DNA of 64,000 bases, from assembly GCA_029213065.1 (NCBI GenBank), contig JARGPH010000007.1, positions 95,979-159,978 on the forward strand. The letters are read 5' to 3'. This DNA is from Verrucomicrobiales bacterium (lineage in GTDB: Bacteria; Verrucomicrobiota; Verrucomicrobiia; Verrucomicrobiales; DEV007). A program made the translations under genes and the position numbers. Below are positions 26,269-35,090 of this stretch, in pieces. The notes under the pieces were generated by a model. The model had not been told where the DNA came from. It did no database searches and worked only from the letters and a program-made list of their open reading frames with translations. Position 1 is the first letter of the stretch; each line of letters begins with the position of its first letter.

Positions 26269-26299
26269 ATGGCAGTGCCCGACTGTAGAGGACTGCCAT
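26269..26299 (-). promoter_or_regulatory. Inverted repeat immediately before the prsW-like start codon
   Basis: ATGGCAGT (26269-26276) and ACTGCCAT (26292-26299) form a perfect 8-base inverted repeat with a 15-base loop. On the transcript it ends one base before the AUG, so a formed hairpin would cover the ribosome landing site; alternatively it is a protein operator. The rest of the 215-base gap up to 26482 shows nothing else I can support. Confidence 0.5.
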
Positions 26300-26482
26300 T
26301 TTAAAGCAAGTCGGTGACCTTTGAAAAACGACTGTGTCAGAGCGCTTCGGCTGTCCGATTCTTTTGGGGGGAGTAATCGTCGGGGAGGCAGCCCGGGAGG
26401 AGCGAGCGCCATTATTTCGCTGCAGGAAGCGTGATGGGCTCTGCCGGTAAAACGACAGGGCTGGGCGGCGAATTTACCGCAA

Positions 26483-27328
26483 TCAGTTGGCGTTCTCCAT
26501 CGCGATGAGCTGCGTCACGGTTACAAATTGAAACCCTTTCTGCTTCAGTTGGTCAACCGCTGAAGGGATCGCGTCAATGGTGGGGGCGTGAATGTCGTGA
26601 ACGAGCAGAATCCCACCGGGCTTTGCTCCTGAAACGAGTCGCGATGCGACGACGGATGAGCCGGGACGTTTCCAGTCCTCCGGATCCACCGACCAGAGAA
26701 TGGATGGATAATTGAACTCGCGACGAATCCAGGTTTTCTGAGCCTGGGTGATCGATCCGTAAGGGGGGCGCATTGTTCTCGGTGCCACACCGGTTGCTGA
26801 AAGGATCGTCTGATGGGAATCGGTTAGCTCCTTGCGGACCTGGGCCTCAGACATCTTCTTGAGGTCACCGTGTGTGATGGTGTGATTCCCGATTTCGTGT
26901 CCTTCAGAGATGATCCGACGCAGAATCTCTGGATAGCGCTTTGCGTTCGTGCCAACCACGTAGAAGGTGGCCTTGACGTCACGGGCCTTCAGGATATCGA
27001 GAAGCCTGGGAGTGTTTGTCGGGTGGGGGCCGTCATCAAAGGTGAGAGCAAGGAATGGCAGGTTGGTGCTGACGCTCGAGTAGGAATCCTTCGTTCCGAT
27101 GGAGGTGGGGAGAGGTGGGCGTTGCCCCGGGGTATCTCCGACCGCTCCCGAATTGGGAAGCGATTCAGCGTCCTTCTTCTTCCCTAAGCCCTGGCAGCCA
27201 GTGAGAAGAGAAGCAAGGAGGAGGATGGACAACGAAGGAACGAGAATGAAACGGAGATTTTTCAAAATTGCAGGGCTGCTGTTGAAGGGGGAGGTCCTCA
27301 AGTTTAAGAAAGTTTTATAAAACTGCAA
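26483..27328 (-). CDS. Polysaccharide deacetylase lipoprotein (NodB fold)
   Basis: The NodB domain (residues about 90-275) has the five expected motifs: TFDDGPHP (metal-binding Asp-Asp), NHTITH (metal His pair), RPPYGSIT, DPEDW and LVHDIHAPT. The N-terminus is a lipoprotein signal with lipobox LLTGC. No ATG is available: TTG at 27328 is the longest start, but TTG at 27265 (then KNLRFILVPSLSILLLASLLTGC) gives a more normal signal peptide. It probably removes N- or O-acetyl groups from peptidoglycan or an exopolysaccharide at the outer membrane or periplasm. Confidence 0.9.
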   Translation of the reverse strand: MQFYKTFLNLRTSPFNSSPAILKNLRFILVPSLSILLLASLLTGCQGLGKKKDAESLPNSGAVGDTPGQRPPLPTSIGTKDSYSSVSTNLPFLALTFDDGPHPTNTPRLLDILKARDVKATFYVVGTNAKRYPEILRRIISEGHEIGNHTITHGDLKKMSEAQVRKELTDSHQTILSATGVAPRTMRPPYGSITQAQKTWIRREFNYPSILWSVDPEDWKRPGSSVVASRLVSGAKPGGILLVHDIHAPTIDAIPSAVDQLKQKGFQFVTVTQLIAMENAN

Positions 27329-27347
27329 CGCAAAATTGAAAGAAAGG

Positions 27348-28235
27348 TTAACTTTTTATAAATCTTTTGAGAATGGGGCGCAGATTTTCGGTAGTTTCCT
27401 GAGGCCAGAATTCAGCCGGAGTGAACAGAGCGGTGTCGAGTGAGCTGTGTTCCGGCCAGGTGGGGTGTTCCGGTATTTGGGGGATTACCTTCTCTAAAAT
27501 GGCTTTAGCGCTGGCGGCATTGGCCTGAACGTGCTCGATCACAGCGTGGGCATTGACGGCCTCTTCCTCGATTTTCCAACAGTCGTAATCGGTGATCATC
27601 GCCAGTGTCGCGAGGGCGATTTCAGCCTCGCGGGCAAGCTTCGCTTCGGGGAGATTGGTCATGCCGATGACATCGAATCCGAGTTTGCGATTGGTTTCTG
27701 ATTCCGCGCGGGTTGAAAAAGCCGGGCCGTCCATGCAGACATAGGTGCCGCCGTCGTGAACGTTCTTTCCGCAGTCGGTTGCAGCAGATTTCAAGAGGGC
27801 CCGCAGGGATTCCGAGATGGGGTCCGCGAAGGAGATGTGCGCTACAATGCCTTTCCCGAAGAAGGTATTGTTGGCTCTCTGGCTGGTTCGATCGAAAAAC
27901 TGGTCGGGAAGAACGATGTCCCGGGGAGGGTATTCCTCGCGAAGTGAGCCCACTGCGGTGACGGCGATAATCCAGCGTACATTCAGTGAGCGCAGGGCCC
28001 AGATGTTGGCCCGGTGGTTCAGTTCGGTCGGGAGGATGCGGTGTCCTTTACCATGTCTCGGAAGAAAGCAGACTTTCCGGCCGTTGAGCGTTCCTGAGAT
28101 GATCGCGTCAGAAGGCGGGCCAAAGGGTGTCTCGATCGTCAATTCTTCGACGTCGGTGAGGCCTTCAAGTTCGTAGAGGCCGGAGCCGCCGATGACACCG
28201 ATGGCGGCGGGGGATGATGAATCAGTTTGCGACAT
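27348..28235 (-). CDS. mtnP: S-methyl-5'-thioadenosine phosphorylase / purine nucleoside phosphorylase
   Basis: A 295-aa protein beginning GVIGGSGLYELEGL, the phosphate-site signature of the MTAP family. Other family segments are FLPRHGKGHRILPTELNHRANIWAL, TAVGSLREEYPPRDIVLPDQFFDRT, GTYVCMDGPAFSTRAESE and DVIGMTNLPEAKLAREAEI. MTAP cleaves methylthioadenosine with phosphate into adenine and methylthioribose-1-phosphate in methionine salvage. The MTDYDCW substitution pattern (ITDYDCWKIEEEAV) is typical of bacterial MTAP. No other salvage gene is nearby. Confidence 0.95.
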   Translation of the reverse strand: MSQTDSSSPAAIGVIGGSGLYELEGLTDVEELTIETPFGPPSDAIISGTLNGRKVCFLPRHGKGHRILPTELNHRANIWALRSLNVRWIIAVTAVGSLREEYPPRDIVLPDQFFDRTSQRANNTFFGKGIVAHISFADPISESLRALLKSAATDCGKNVHDGGTYVCMDGPAFSTRAESETNRKLGFDVIGMTNLPEAKLAREAEIALATLAMITDYDCWKIEEEAVNAHAVIEHVQANAASAKAILEKVIPQIPEHPTWPEHSSLDTALFTPAEFWPQETTENLRPILKRFIKS

Positions 28236-28359
28236 AACTTCAAAGTAGAAACGAATTCGTTAATTCCAAGCGTCAATGCGGTGGATCGGTCGAAATTGCG
28301 AAACGGAAAATGAAGTATTGAGTTCTTGATTATTATAAAAACTTAACTAAACTTTTTAA

Positions 28360-29331
28360 ATGTTTTTGCGGACGGGCCTGGGGGCGGCGGCTCCCTGGTT
28401 GGTGCAGGATTGGCTGAACGTGAAATCTGATCAGGAGCGCGCGGGGCGTCTTTATTCTGCGGTGGATGGATTGAAGTCAAAGGTCGCCGGAGACTCTGTC
28501 GTGCCGGATGAGAAGCCGAAGGTGGGTCCTCCCGCAGGCCGGGGTGATACCGCATCCGGGTTGCCGCGCTATCCTGTGGCGACGACGACGGTTCGACTTT
28601 TGCAGGGATTGTTTCCGCCTTCGCTGGGTGGTTCTTCAACGGGTGGATTTGCTATGCTAAACGCGAGCAAGGTTCCCACGACTTCCCGTTCGCTATCGAT
28701 CATGGAAAGCACCCGCTCCCGACTCGACGCCGGGTTGAAGAGAATTGATCTCAAGGTCGGGGATCCTGTTTTCCTGCGCCTCTTCAAAGAGGAACGGGAA
28801 CTGGAGGTGTGGATGCGACCGGAAGGGGAGCGTTCCTACACGCTTTTCAAGGTGTATCGAATGAGCGACGTGGAGGGGAAGATCGGCCCTAAAATACGAG
28901 AAGGCGACGGCCAGGCGCCTGAAGGGTTTTATTATGTTTCCCCGTCACGCTTCATTCCGGAGACTCAGCACCATCTCGGATTGGATCTGGGTTACCCGAA
29001 TGATTACGATAAATACCACGGAAGGACGGGGGGGAATCTGATGATCCACGGGGGGAATCGCGCCGCGGGTGCGTTTGCGGTTCCTAAAAAAGGAATGGAA
29101 GAGGTCTACACGCTGGCCGCTGCGGCGGTCGCCAATGGTCAGCGTTTTTTCAGGGTGAATGTTTTTCCTTTCCGGATGGATGACAAGCGGATGGATTCGG
29201 AGTTTAAAAGGAACTCGAAGTGGCTGGATTTCTGGATCAATCTCAAGGAGGGATACGACTTTTTTGAGAATGCTCATTTTCCGCCAGATGTTGCCTTGTC
29301 AGGCGGTGATTATGACTACCGTTTGAAATAG
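28360..29331 (+). CDS. YafK/DpaA-family L,D-transpeptidase-like protein with catalytic Cys replaced
   Basis: A 323-aa protein. Residues about 125-300 match the YafK family order: VGDPVFLRLFKEERELEVWM, LFKVYRMS, EGDGQAPEGFYYVSPSRF, HLGLDLGYPNDYDKYHGRTG, LMIHGGN, RFFRVNVFPFRM. In the family the IHG segment is followed by S-x-G-C-[YF]-A-M; here it is RAAGAFAV, with GCG (Ala) at the Cys codon near 29074. The preceding Ser is also Ala. It should therefore lack thiol transpeptidase or amidase activity. The N-terminus (FLRTGLGAAAPWLV) is only weakly signal-like. Possible roles are peptidoglycan binding or regulation. Confidence 0.85.
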   Translation: MFLRTGLGAAAPWLVQDWLNVKSDQERAGRLYSAVDGLKSKVAGDSVVPDEKPKVGPPAGRGDTASGLPRYPVATTTVRLLQGLFPPSLGGSSTGGFAMLNASKVPTTSRSLSIMESTRSRLDAGLKRIDLKVGDPVFLRLFKEERELEVWMRPEGERSYTLFKVYRMSDVEGKIGPKIREGDGQAPEGFYYVSPSRFIPETQHHLGLDLGYPNDYDKYHGRTGGNLMIHGGNRAAGAFAVPKKGMEEVYTLAAAAVANGQRFFRVNVFPFRMDDKRMDSEFKRNSKWLDFWINLKEGYDFFENAHFPPDVALSGGDYDYRLK

Positions 29332-29574
29332 TGGAATCACTGGTAGAGGCGGTTTTGACGGCGTGAAACCGGGCTGCGGGCGCATATCACGTGATTTTCA
29401 AAAAAATCCGGTAACGAATTTGTAGTTTCGTCATTTTTTTACTTCACGTCGTGAGTCAATTCCTCTAGCTTCACTGACCCGACGTGTGCTTCGACCAGCA
29501 GACCCGGGTGATTTACTGAATTGAGCTCCTTCATTGGGGCTTTTTAAAATACCATCGCAAACAACTCTCCTCCC

Positions 29575-31251
29575 TTGTACTCCAACGAAACCTACCTCCT
29601 TGACCTCCTGCGTGAAGCGAATGTTTTTGATGAGGCGGCCCTCGAGGACGTCAATCATAAGAAGAAAAACCAGGAATCCGTTTTAGAGGGACTTATCTCT
29701 CTCGGTCTCGTCACCGACGAGAAAATTGCTGAGATTTTGGCAGTCAACTCCGGTATGGAATACGTGGAGTTATCCAAGATGGAAATTGATCCATCGGTGG
29801 CCACGCAGGTTCCTGCTGATTCGGCGGTTCGCTTCAAGATCGTCCCCATCGCATATGGTAGTGGTAGTCTCGTCATTGCGGTGACTGATCCGCTCGACTT
29901 TGACTCTCTGGATTCGGTCAGGCACGTGCTTTCGGTAGAGCCCGAATTCGTGGTCGCTTCCGATTCCGCGATCAGACAGCGGCAGCTTGATTTCTATCAG
30001 GCTGAGCTCGATTCGGATCAGCTCGCAAAATTGGATTCAAATGCGATTTCAATGGTCGAGGCTGAGGGAGAGGGCGGTGATGCCCCCATCATCAAGATGG
30101 TCTATCAGATTCTTCAGGAGGCCTATCAAAATCGTGCTTCCGATATTCATATCGAGCCTCTCGAGGAGGAATTGCGAGTCCGGTATCGAATTGACGGCGC
30201 TCTGCACAAAGTTCAGAGTCACCCCCCCCGATTGCTTCCTTCTATCGTCAGCCGGATCAAGATCATGACCGGAACGATGTCCATTGCTGAGAAGCGTATT
30301 CCTCAGGATGGCCGAATCCAGGCCAAGTTTGGCAGTGGCGACCTTGATCTTCGTGTTTCGACAGTCCCCACGAGTTGTGGCGAGAGCGTTGTCATGCGTA
30401 TTCTCGATAAGAGTTCACTGACTCTCGGTCTTCCCCAGCTGGGCTTTTTCACTGATGATCAGGCCAATATGGAGGAGCTGATCAGGTTGCCTGATGGTAT
30501 CATTCTCGTTACCGGTCCAACGGGTTCAGGTAAGACGACGACGCTCTACGCGTGTTTGAATACGATCAACAAACCGGATCGCAAGATCATCACGGTGGAG
30601 GATCCGGTTGAGTATCTGCTCTCGGGCATCAATCAGGTTCAGGTGAAGGAGTCCATTGGGATGAGCTTCGCAGCGGCGCTGCGGGCGATTCTGCGACAGG
30701 CGCCGAACATCATCATGATCGGGGAGATTCGAGATCTTGAAACGGCTTCGATTGCGATCAACGCCAGTCTCACCGGTCACTTGGTTTTCAGTACTCTTCA
30801 CACCAATGACGCTCCCTCATCGGTCGCTCGACTTGCAGACATCGGAGTGAAGAAATTTCTTATTGCGAGTGCGGTGCGTTCCGTTCTCGCTCAGCGTCTT
30901 GTCAGGAACATTTGCCCCGATTGTGGTGAGGACGCAGAGATTACGCCGAAAGAAGTGAATGCTTTGCGTTTGTCTTCTGAACAGCTTTCCAAGGCTCAGA
31001 TTCGAGCAGGCGCCGGGTGCCGGACCTGTCGGATGACGGGGTATAAGGGACGAAAAGGTCTTTTCGAAGTGTTTAATATCGAAGAGGAGATCCGGCTGCT
31101 GATCAATGATGATGCTTCCTCGAATGTGTTGCGCAAAAGAGCGCGTGAACTGGGGATGCGGACGCTCCGTGAGGATGGCGTAAGGAAGGTGCTGGCTGGT
31201 ATTACCACCGCTGAGGAGGTCCTTCGGGTGACGATGGGAGACGAGGATTAA
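29575..31251 (+). CDS. gspE: GspE/PilB-type secretion ATPase (first of two)
   Basis: A 558-aa ATPase with N-terminal T2SSE_N/MshEN-like domain (residues 1-145), then the N2 domain (SDIHIEPLEEELRVRYRIDG), Walker A GPTGSGKTTTLYA, Asp box, Walker B IIMIGEIRDLETA, His box and tetracysteine zinc site CPDC...CRTC. It drives pseudopilus or type IV pilus polymerisation at the inner membrane. The start is TTG at 29575; an in-frame TAA lies 27 bases upstream and no ATG is available. It is followed after 38 bases by a second GspE paralogue and then gspF. Confidence 0.93.
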   Translation: MYSNETYLLDLLREANVFDEAALEDVNHKKKNQESVLEGLISLGLVTDEKIAEILAVNSGMEYVELSKMEIDPSVATQVPADSAVRFKIVPIAYGSGSLVIAVTDPLDFDSLDSVRHVLSVEPEFVVASDSAIRQRQLDFYQAELDSDQLAKLDSNAISMVEAEGEGGDAPIIKMVYQILQEAYQNRASDIHIEPLEEELRVRYRIDGALHKVQSHPPRLLPSIVSRIKIMTGTMSIAEKRIPQDGRIQAKFGSGDLDLRVSTVPTSCGESVVMRILDKSSLTLGLPQLGFFTDDQANMEELIRLPDGIILVTGPTGSGKTTTLYACLNTINKPDRKIITVEDPVEYLLSGINQVQVKESIGMSFAAALRAILRQAPNIIMIGEIRDLETASIAINASLTGHLVFSTLHTNDAPSSVARLADIGVKKFLIASAVRSVLAQRLVRNICPDCGEDAEITPKEVNALRLSSEQLSKAQIRAGAGCRTCRMTGYKGRKGLFEVFNIEEEIRLLINDDASSNVLRKRARELGMRTLREDGVRKVLAGITTAEEVLRVTMGDED

Positions 31252-31289
31252 TTCGGGGGGAACAAACTTTAAATTTTTAACTACGTTAT

Positions 31290-32987
31290 ATGACGGTAGA
31301 CAGTGTAATCGATCTCTTGATTTCAAGAGGACTGATAGACGAATCGCAGCGAGGTGACTACATCGTAGCCGCTCACGAGAGCGGGAAGGATATCACCTTT
31401 GCGGTGGAGGAGATGGGAATCATTCAGAGAGATCAGCTCTTTCAGTTGGTCGCTCAGGATATTGGAGGCGAGTATTATGACCTCAGTGAATTTGAGCCGG
31501 AGGAAGTGGTTTTGCGTTCTGTTCCCGCGGGAACAGCGAAGCTTTATCAGGCAATGCCGATTCAGTTTCTTGAGGGCGGGCTCCAGGTCGCGATCGCGAA
31601 CCCGCTTGATCCTCAGAATCTGGAGGAACTCGGTTTCTCATTGAATCAGCAGATCATTCCCGCAGTTGCTCCGCCTGAGCAAATTGCCGAGTTGATTCAG
31701 CGTTGTTACTACGGAGGTGGTGATGCTGCCGACGGTGGCCCCGGGCCCGGGGCCGGTGAAAGTGATGCGCTTGCCTCAATTCGAGCTGAGGTCGCGGCCC
31801 TTTCGGAAGATGATCTTGAGGAGGAGTCAAACTCAGCTCCGATTATTCGTTACGTGGATTTGGTTCTTTTCCAGGCGATTAAAGAGAAGGCTTCCGATAT
31901 TCACTTTGAGCCGTTTGAGGACGATTTTAAAATTCGCTATCGTGTCGATGGTGCTCTCTATGAGATGGCGCCTCCGCCGCAGCATTTGAAACAGGCGATC
32001 ACCTCCCGTATCAAGGTGATGTCGGGACTGAATATTGCAGAAACGCGTATTCCACAGGATGGCCGTATCACTCAGGAGGTCAATGGCCAGCCGATCGATA
32101 TGCGTGTTTCGTGTATGCCGACGGTTTTCGGTGAGAGTGTCGTTTTGCGGGTTCTCGATCGATCCAACGTAAACCTTGATCTCGAGGCGCTGAACCTTCA
32201 GCCGCACATTTACGAATATGTCATAGACGCGATTCATAAGCCCAACGGCATCTTTATCTGTACGGGGCCGACCGGTGCAGGGAAGACAACAACGCTCTAT
32301 GCGTGTCTTCGCAAGATTAACACGGAGGACTCCAAGCTGCTCACGGCTGAGGATCCCGTGGAGTATGACATCGATGGTATCATGCAGGTTCCGGTTCAGG
32401 AATCTATCGGGATGAGCTTCGCCAAGGTGCTGCGAGCCTTCCTTCGTCAGGATCCTGACAGAATCCTGGTGGGGGAGATGCGTGACCTTGAGACGGCGCA
32501 GATCGCGATTCAGGCTTCCCTGACCGGTCACCTTGTCCTTTCCACGCTTCACACGAATGATTCGCCCGGTGCGGTTACCCGTTTGATTGATATGGGGTGC
32601 GAGCCTTTCATGGTTTCGGCGACACTTGAGGGGATTTTAGGTCAGCGACTTTTGAGGCGGATTTGTCCCGATTGTAAGGTCGCCTACAAGCCCACTGCTG
32701 CCGTGCTTGCCCAGTTGGGGCTGTCTCAGGCTGATATCGGTGCGAACGAGTTTTATACCGGTCAAGGCTGTGACGCCTGTAACGACACCGGTTACAGAGG
32801 GCGTCAGGGGCTCTTCGAGCTGCTCGACATGTCCAATGCGATTCGGGAGCTGATTGCTCAGCGGGCCGCGACGGTTGTGATTAAGAAGAAGGCGGAGGAA
32901 CTCGGGATGAAGACTCTCCGTGAGGATGGTATTAGAAATATTTTTGAAGGGATCACGACCATTGAAGAGGTGTTGAAATACACTTGA
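31290..32987 (+). CDS. gspE: GspE/PilB-type secretion ATPase (second of two)
   Basis: A 565-aa paralogue of the preceding ATPase with the same domain order: T2SSE_N-type domain (residues 1-140), a Gly/Pro/Asp-rich linker (GGGDAADGGPGPGAGESD), SDIHFEPFEDDFKIRYRVDG, Walker A GPTGAGKTTTLYA, Walker B RILVGEMRDLETA and zinc site CPDC...CDAC. Both copies keep every catalytic motif, so both should be active. Possible explanations are assembly and retraction motors, or a hetero-hexamer. The leader is AT-rich with no Shine-Dalgarno sequence. Confidence 0.93.
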   Translation: MTVDSVIDLLISRGLIDESQRGDYIVAAHESGKDITFAVEEMGIIQRDQLFQLVAQDIGGEYYDLSEFEPEEVVLRSVPAGTAKLYQAMPIQFLEGGLQVAIANPLDPQNLEELGFSLNQQIIPAVAPPEQIAELIQRCYYGGGDAADGGPGPGAGESDALASIRAEVAALSEDDLEEESNSAPIIRYVDLVLFQAIKEKASDIHFEPFEDDFKIRYRVDGALYEMAPPPQHLKQAITSRIKVMSGLNIAETRIPQDGRITQEVNGQPIDMRVSCMPTVFGESVVLRVLDRSNVNLDLEALNLQPHIYEYVIDAIHKPNGIFICTGPTGAGKTTTLYACLRKINTEDSKLLTAEDPVEYDIDGIMQVPVQESIGMSFAKVLRAFLRQDPDRILVGEMRDLETAQIAIQASLTGHLVLSTLHTNDSPGAVTRLIDMGCEPFMVSATLEGILGQRLLRRICPDCKVAYKPTAAVLAQLGLSQADIGANEFYTGQGCDACNDTGYRGRQGLFELLDMSNAIRELIAQRAATVVIKKKAEELGMKTLREDGIRNIFEGITTIEEVLKYT

Positions 32988-33077
32988 TCAGCAGTGATCG
33001 CTTTTTTCCATCGACATCAATGTCGTGGAGTGACTAATCTTAGGAAATTTAAACGTTAAGACACTAACAGATACGCT

Positions 33078-34352
33078 ATGGCGAATTTTGAATACATTGC
33101 TCTCGATGCGAAGGGCGAAGAGACGACTGGATCGATCAGCGCGAAGGACGAGGCGGATGCCATCGGTCAGCTGAGGAAGAGCGGTCTCTATCCGACTCAA
33201 GTGGCTGCTGCCGGAAAGGGCGGCGTCTCAGGCTCTGCGAAGCGGAAAGCGAAAAAGGGGCAGAAAGCGAACGGTAAGAAGGGCAGCGGTGCCGGTGGCA
33301 AGGTGAAGGGTAAAATCCTCATGATTTTCACGCGCCAGCTCGCGACTCTGGTTGATGCAGGTCTTCCCCTTCTGCGTGGGCTTTCCGTTCTCGGAAAACA
33401 GGAGAAAAACCGGGTCATGGCAGGAACGATTAATCACCTTGCCGATTCCGTTGCGGGTGGTTCCACTTTCTCGGAAAGTCTCGGACAGCATCCGAAAATC
33501 TTCGATAAACTTTATGTGAACATGGTGAAGGCCGGCGAGCTCGGCGGTGTTCTTGAGCTGGTTCTGATTCGTCTGGCTGAGTATCAGGAAAAGGCTCAAA
33601 AGCTGAAGAACCGGATTGTTGCGGCGATGGTTTATCCGATCATCGTGATCGTGATCGCTGTTGCGATTTTGATCTTCCTCATGGCGGTCATCGTTCCACG
33701 ATTCGAGAAGATTTTCGCGGAGATGCTCGGGGACAAGCCGTTGCCCGGAATTACTCAGTTTGTGATCGGGATTTCCCGCTTCGTGCAGGGGAACATGATC
33801 ATTATCGTGGTGGGTTCCGCCGTCTTCTACGCGGCCTGGATTGCCTTCAGTAAAACCAAGGGTGGTCGCAAAATTATCGATCGCTGGAAGCTGTTTATTC
33901 CCGTGTTTGGTCCCGTTGCTCTCAAAGGTGGTATTTCCCGCTTTACCCGAACTCTCGGAACGCTCGTCACCAGTGGTGTTCCAATTCTTCAGGCGCTTAA
34001 TATCACACGGGATACGGCAGGAAATGTTGTCATCTCGGATGCGATTGACAAGGTTCACGAAGCGGTTCGTGAAGGTGAATCAGTGGTCGCCCCGCTCGAG
34101 GCGAGTAAGATCTTCCCTCCCATGGTTATCAGTATGGTCGATGTTGGCGAAGAGACCGGTCAGTTGCCTGACATGCTTCTTAAGATCGCCGACGTTTACG
34201 ATGATGAAGTCGATAACGCTGTTGATGCAATGACGGCGATGATCGAGCCCATCATGATTGTCTTTCTTGCAGGAATTGTCGGAACGATCGTGGTTGCCCT
34301 TTTCATGCCGATGATCTCTATCATCACAGAAATGAACAATGCGGCTGGCTAA
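33078..34352 (+). CDS. gspF: Type II secretion/type IV pilus inner-membrane platform protein
   Basis: A 424-aa protein with two copies of the T2SSF domain (residues about 80-205 and 285-405) and three hydrophobic segments. The first domain begins FTRQLATLVDAGLPLLRGLSVLGKQ and has the AGELGGVLELVLIRLAEYQEK signature; the second has FTRTLGTLVTSGVPILQALNITRD and DVGEETGQLPDMLLKIADVYDDEV. It couples the GspE motor to pilin assembly. A Lys/Gly-rich segment (residues 53-77, KRKAKKGQKANGKKGSG) is inserted between the N-terminal domain and the first T2SSF domain. The gene lies 90 bases after the second gspE. Confidence 0.95.
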   Translation: MANFEYIALDAKGEETTGSISAKDEADAIGQLRKSGLYPTQVAAAGKGGVSGSAKRKAKKGQKANGKKGSGAGGKVKGKILMIFTRQLATLVDAGLPLLRGLSVLGKQEKNRVMAGTINHLADSVAGGSTFSESLGQHPKIFDKLYVNMVKAGELGGVLELVLIRLAEYQEKAQKLKNRIVAAMVYPIIVIVIAVAILIFLMAVIVPRFEKIFAEMLGDKPLPGITQFVIGISRFVQGNMIIIVVGSAVFYAAWIAFSKTKGGRKIIDRWKLFIPVFGPVALKGGISRFTRTLGTLVTSGVPILQALNITRDTAGNVVISDAIDKVHEAVREGESVVAPLEASKIFPPMVISMVDVGEETGQLPDMLLKIADVYDDEVDNAVDAMTAMIEPIMIVFLAGIVGTIVVALFMPMISIITEMNNAAG

Positions 34353-34391
34353 TCTGAGGAAAAGAAAAGCCGGTGAATGTTTTACAATGTA

Positions 34392-34421
34392 TTGACATAG
34401 TGAATCCCGCCTTGCTACACT
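34392..34421 (+). promoter_or_regulatory. Candidate sigma70 promoter giving a leaderless pseudopilin transcript
   Basis: TTGACA (34392-34397) and TACACT (34416-34421) with an 18-base spacer. The ATG of the pseudopilin is only six bases past the -10 element, so transcription should begin at or within a base or two of the start codon. Confidence 0.55.
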
Positions 34422-34427
34422 GATAAA

Positions 34428-35024
34428 ATGAAATTGACTCGTCGTTCAAAAGGCTCACGCGGCTTCAGCTTGATTGAGCTGATGGTCGTGGTTGCCATCA
34501 TGGTGGTTCTCGCAGGACTCCTCATCGGCTCATTGCCCGGAATTCAAACCAGAATCAACCGGGGGAAAGTGGAGGCGTTTATTGCAGAGCTGGAATCGGG
34601 ACTTTCGCGTTATCAGATCGATAACGGGGCTTATCCTCAGAATCCGCCTACCGGCACCAGTGCTGATGCTCGCGATTCGAGTGGAATTGAAGGCGCGAAA
34701 GTGCTCTACAAACATCTCTCCGGAGATTGGGGGGAGACCGGTTCTGCTGTCGATGAAACGAACAAAGACGAGAAGATTTACGTGAACAAGTTGGATTACG
34801 AGGGCAATAAGAATTCGAAAGAGCCCCGAGCTATCAGCATCGGTGGTGCTTTCATGGTGGTTGATTCCTACGGCAACCCTATTCGTTATCTGGCTCAGCC
34901 GCCGAACATCACGGTGGATGAGAGGAAGACTTATAATCCGACCTATGATATCTGGTCGATCACAGATGCTGATCCCATTTCAGAGGAGGAACAGTCCCGT
35001 CACATCACAAACTGGCAAAACTAG
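34428..35024 (+). CDS. gspG: GspG-type pseudopilin
   Basis: A 198-aa prepilin. The leader MKLTRRSKGSRG ends in Gly and is followed by FSLIELMVVVAIMVVLAGLLIGSLPG, the prepilin peptidase site with Glu at +5. The C-terminal part has the GspG layout (SGLSRYQIDNGAYPQNPPTGTSAD ... VDSYGNPIRYLAQPPNITVDERKTYNPTYDIWS). It would polymerise into the pseudopilus driven by GspE/F. The start is fixed by the leader. A prepilin peptidase and secretin are not in the window. Confidence 0.93.
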   Translation: MKLTRRSKGSRGFSLIELMVVVAIMVVLAGLLIGSLPGIQTRINRGKVEAFIAELESGLSRYQIDNGAYPQNPPTGTSADARDSSGIEGAKVLYKHLSGDWGETGSAVDETNKDEKIYVNKLDYEGNKNSKEPRAISIGGAFMVVDSYGNPIRYLAQPPNITVDERKTYNPTYDIWSITDADPISEEEQSRHITNWQN

Positions 35025-35090
35025 GTTCTGCGAAACGACGGGCGGGGCTTTTACCGGCTTCCGGGCATCGTCTTTTAAGAACGAATTGCG

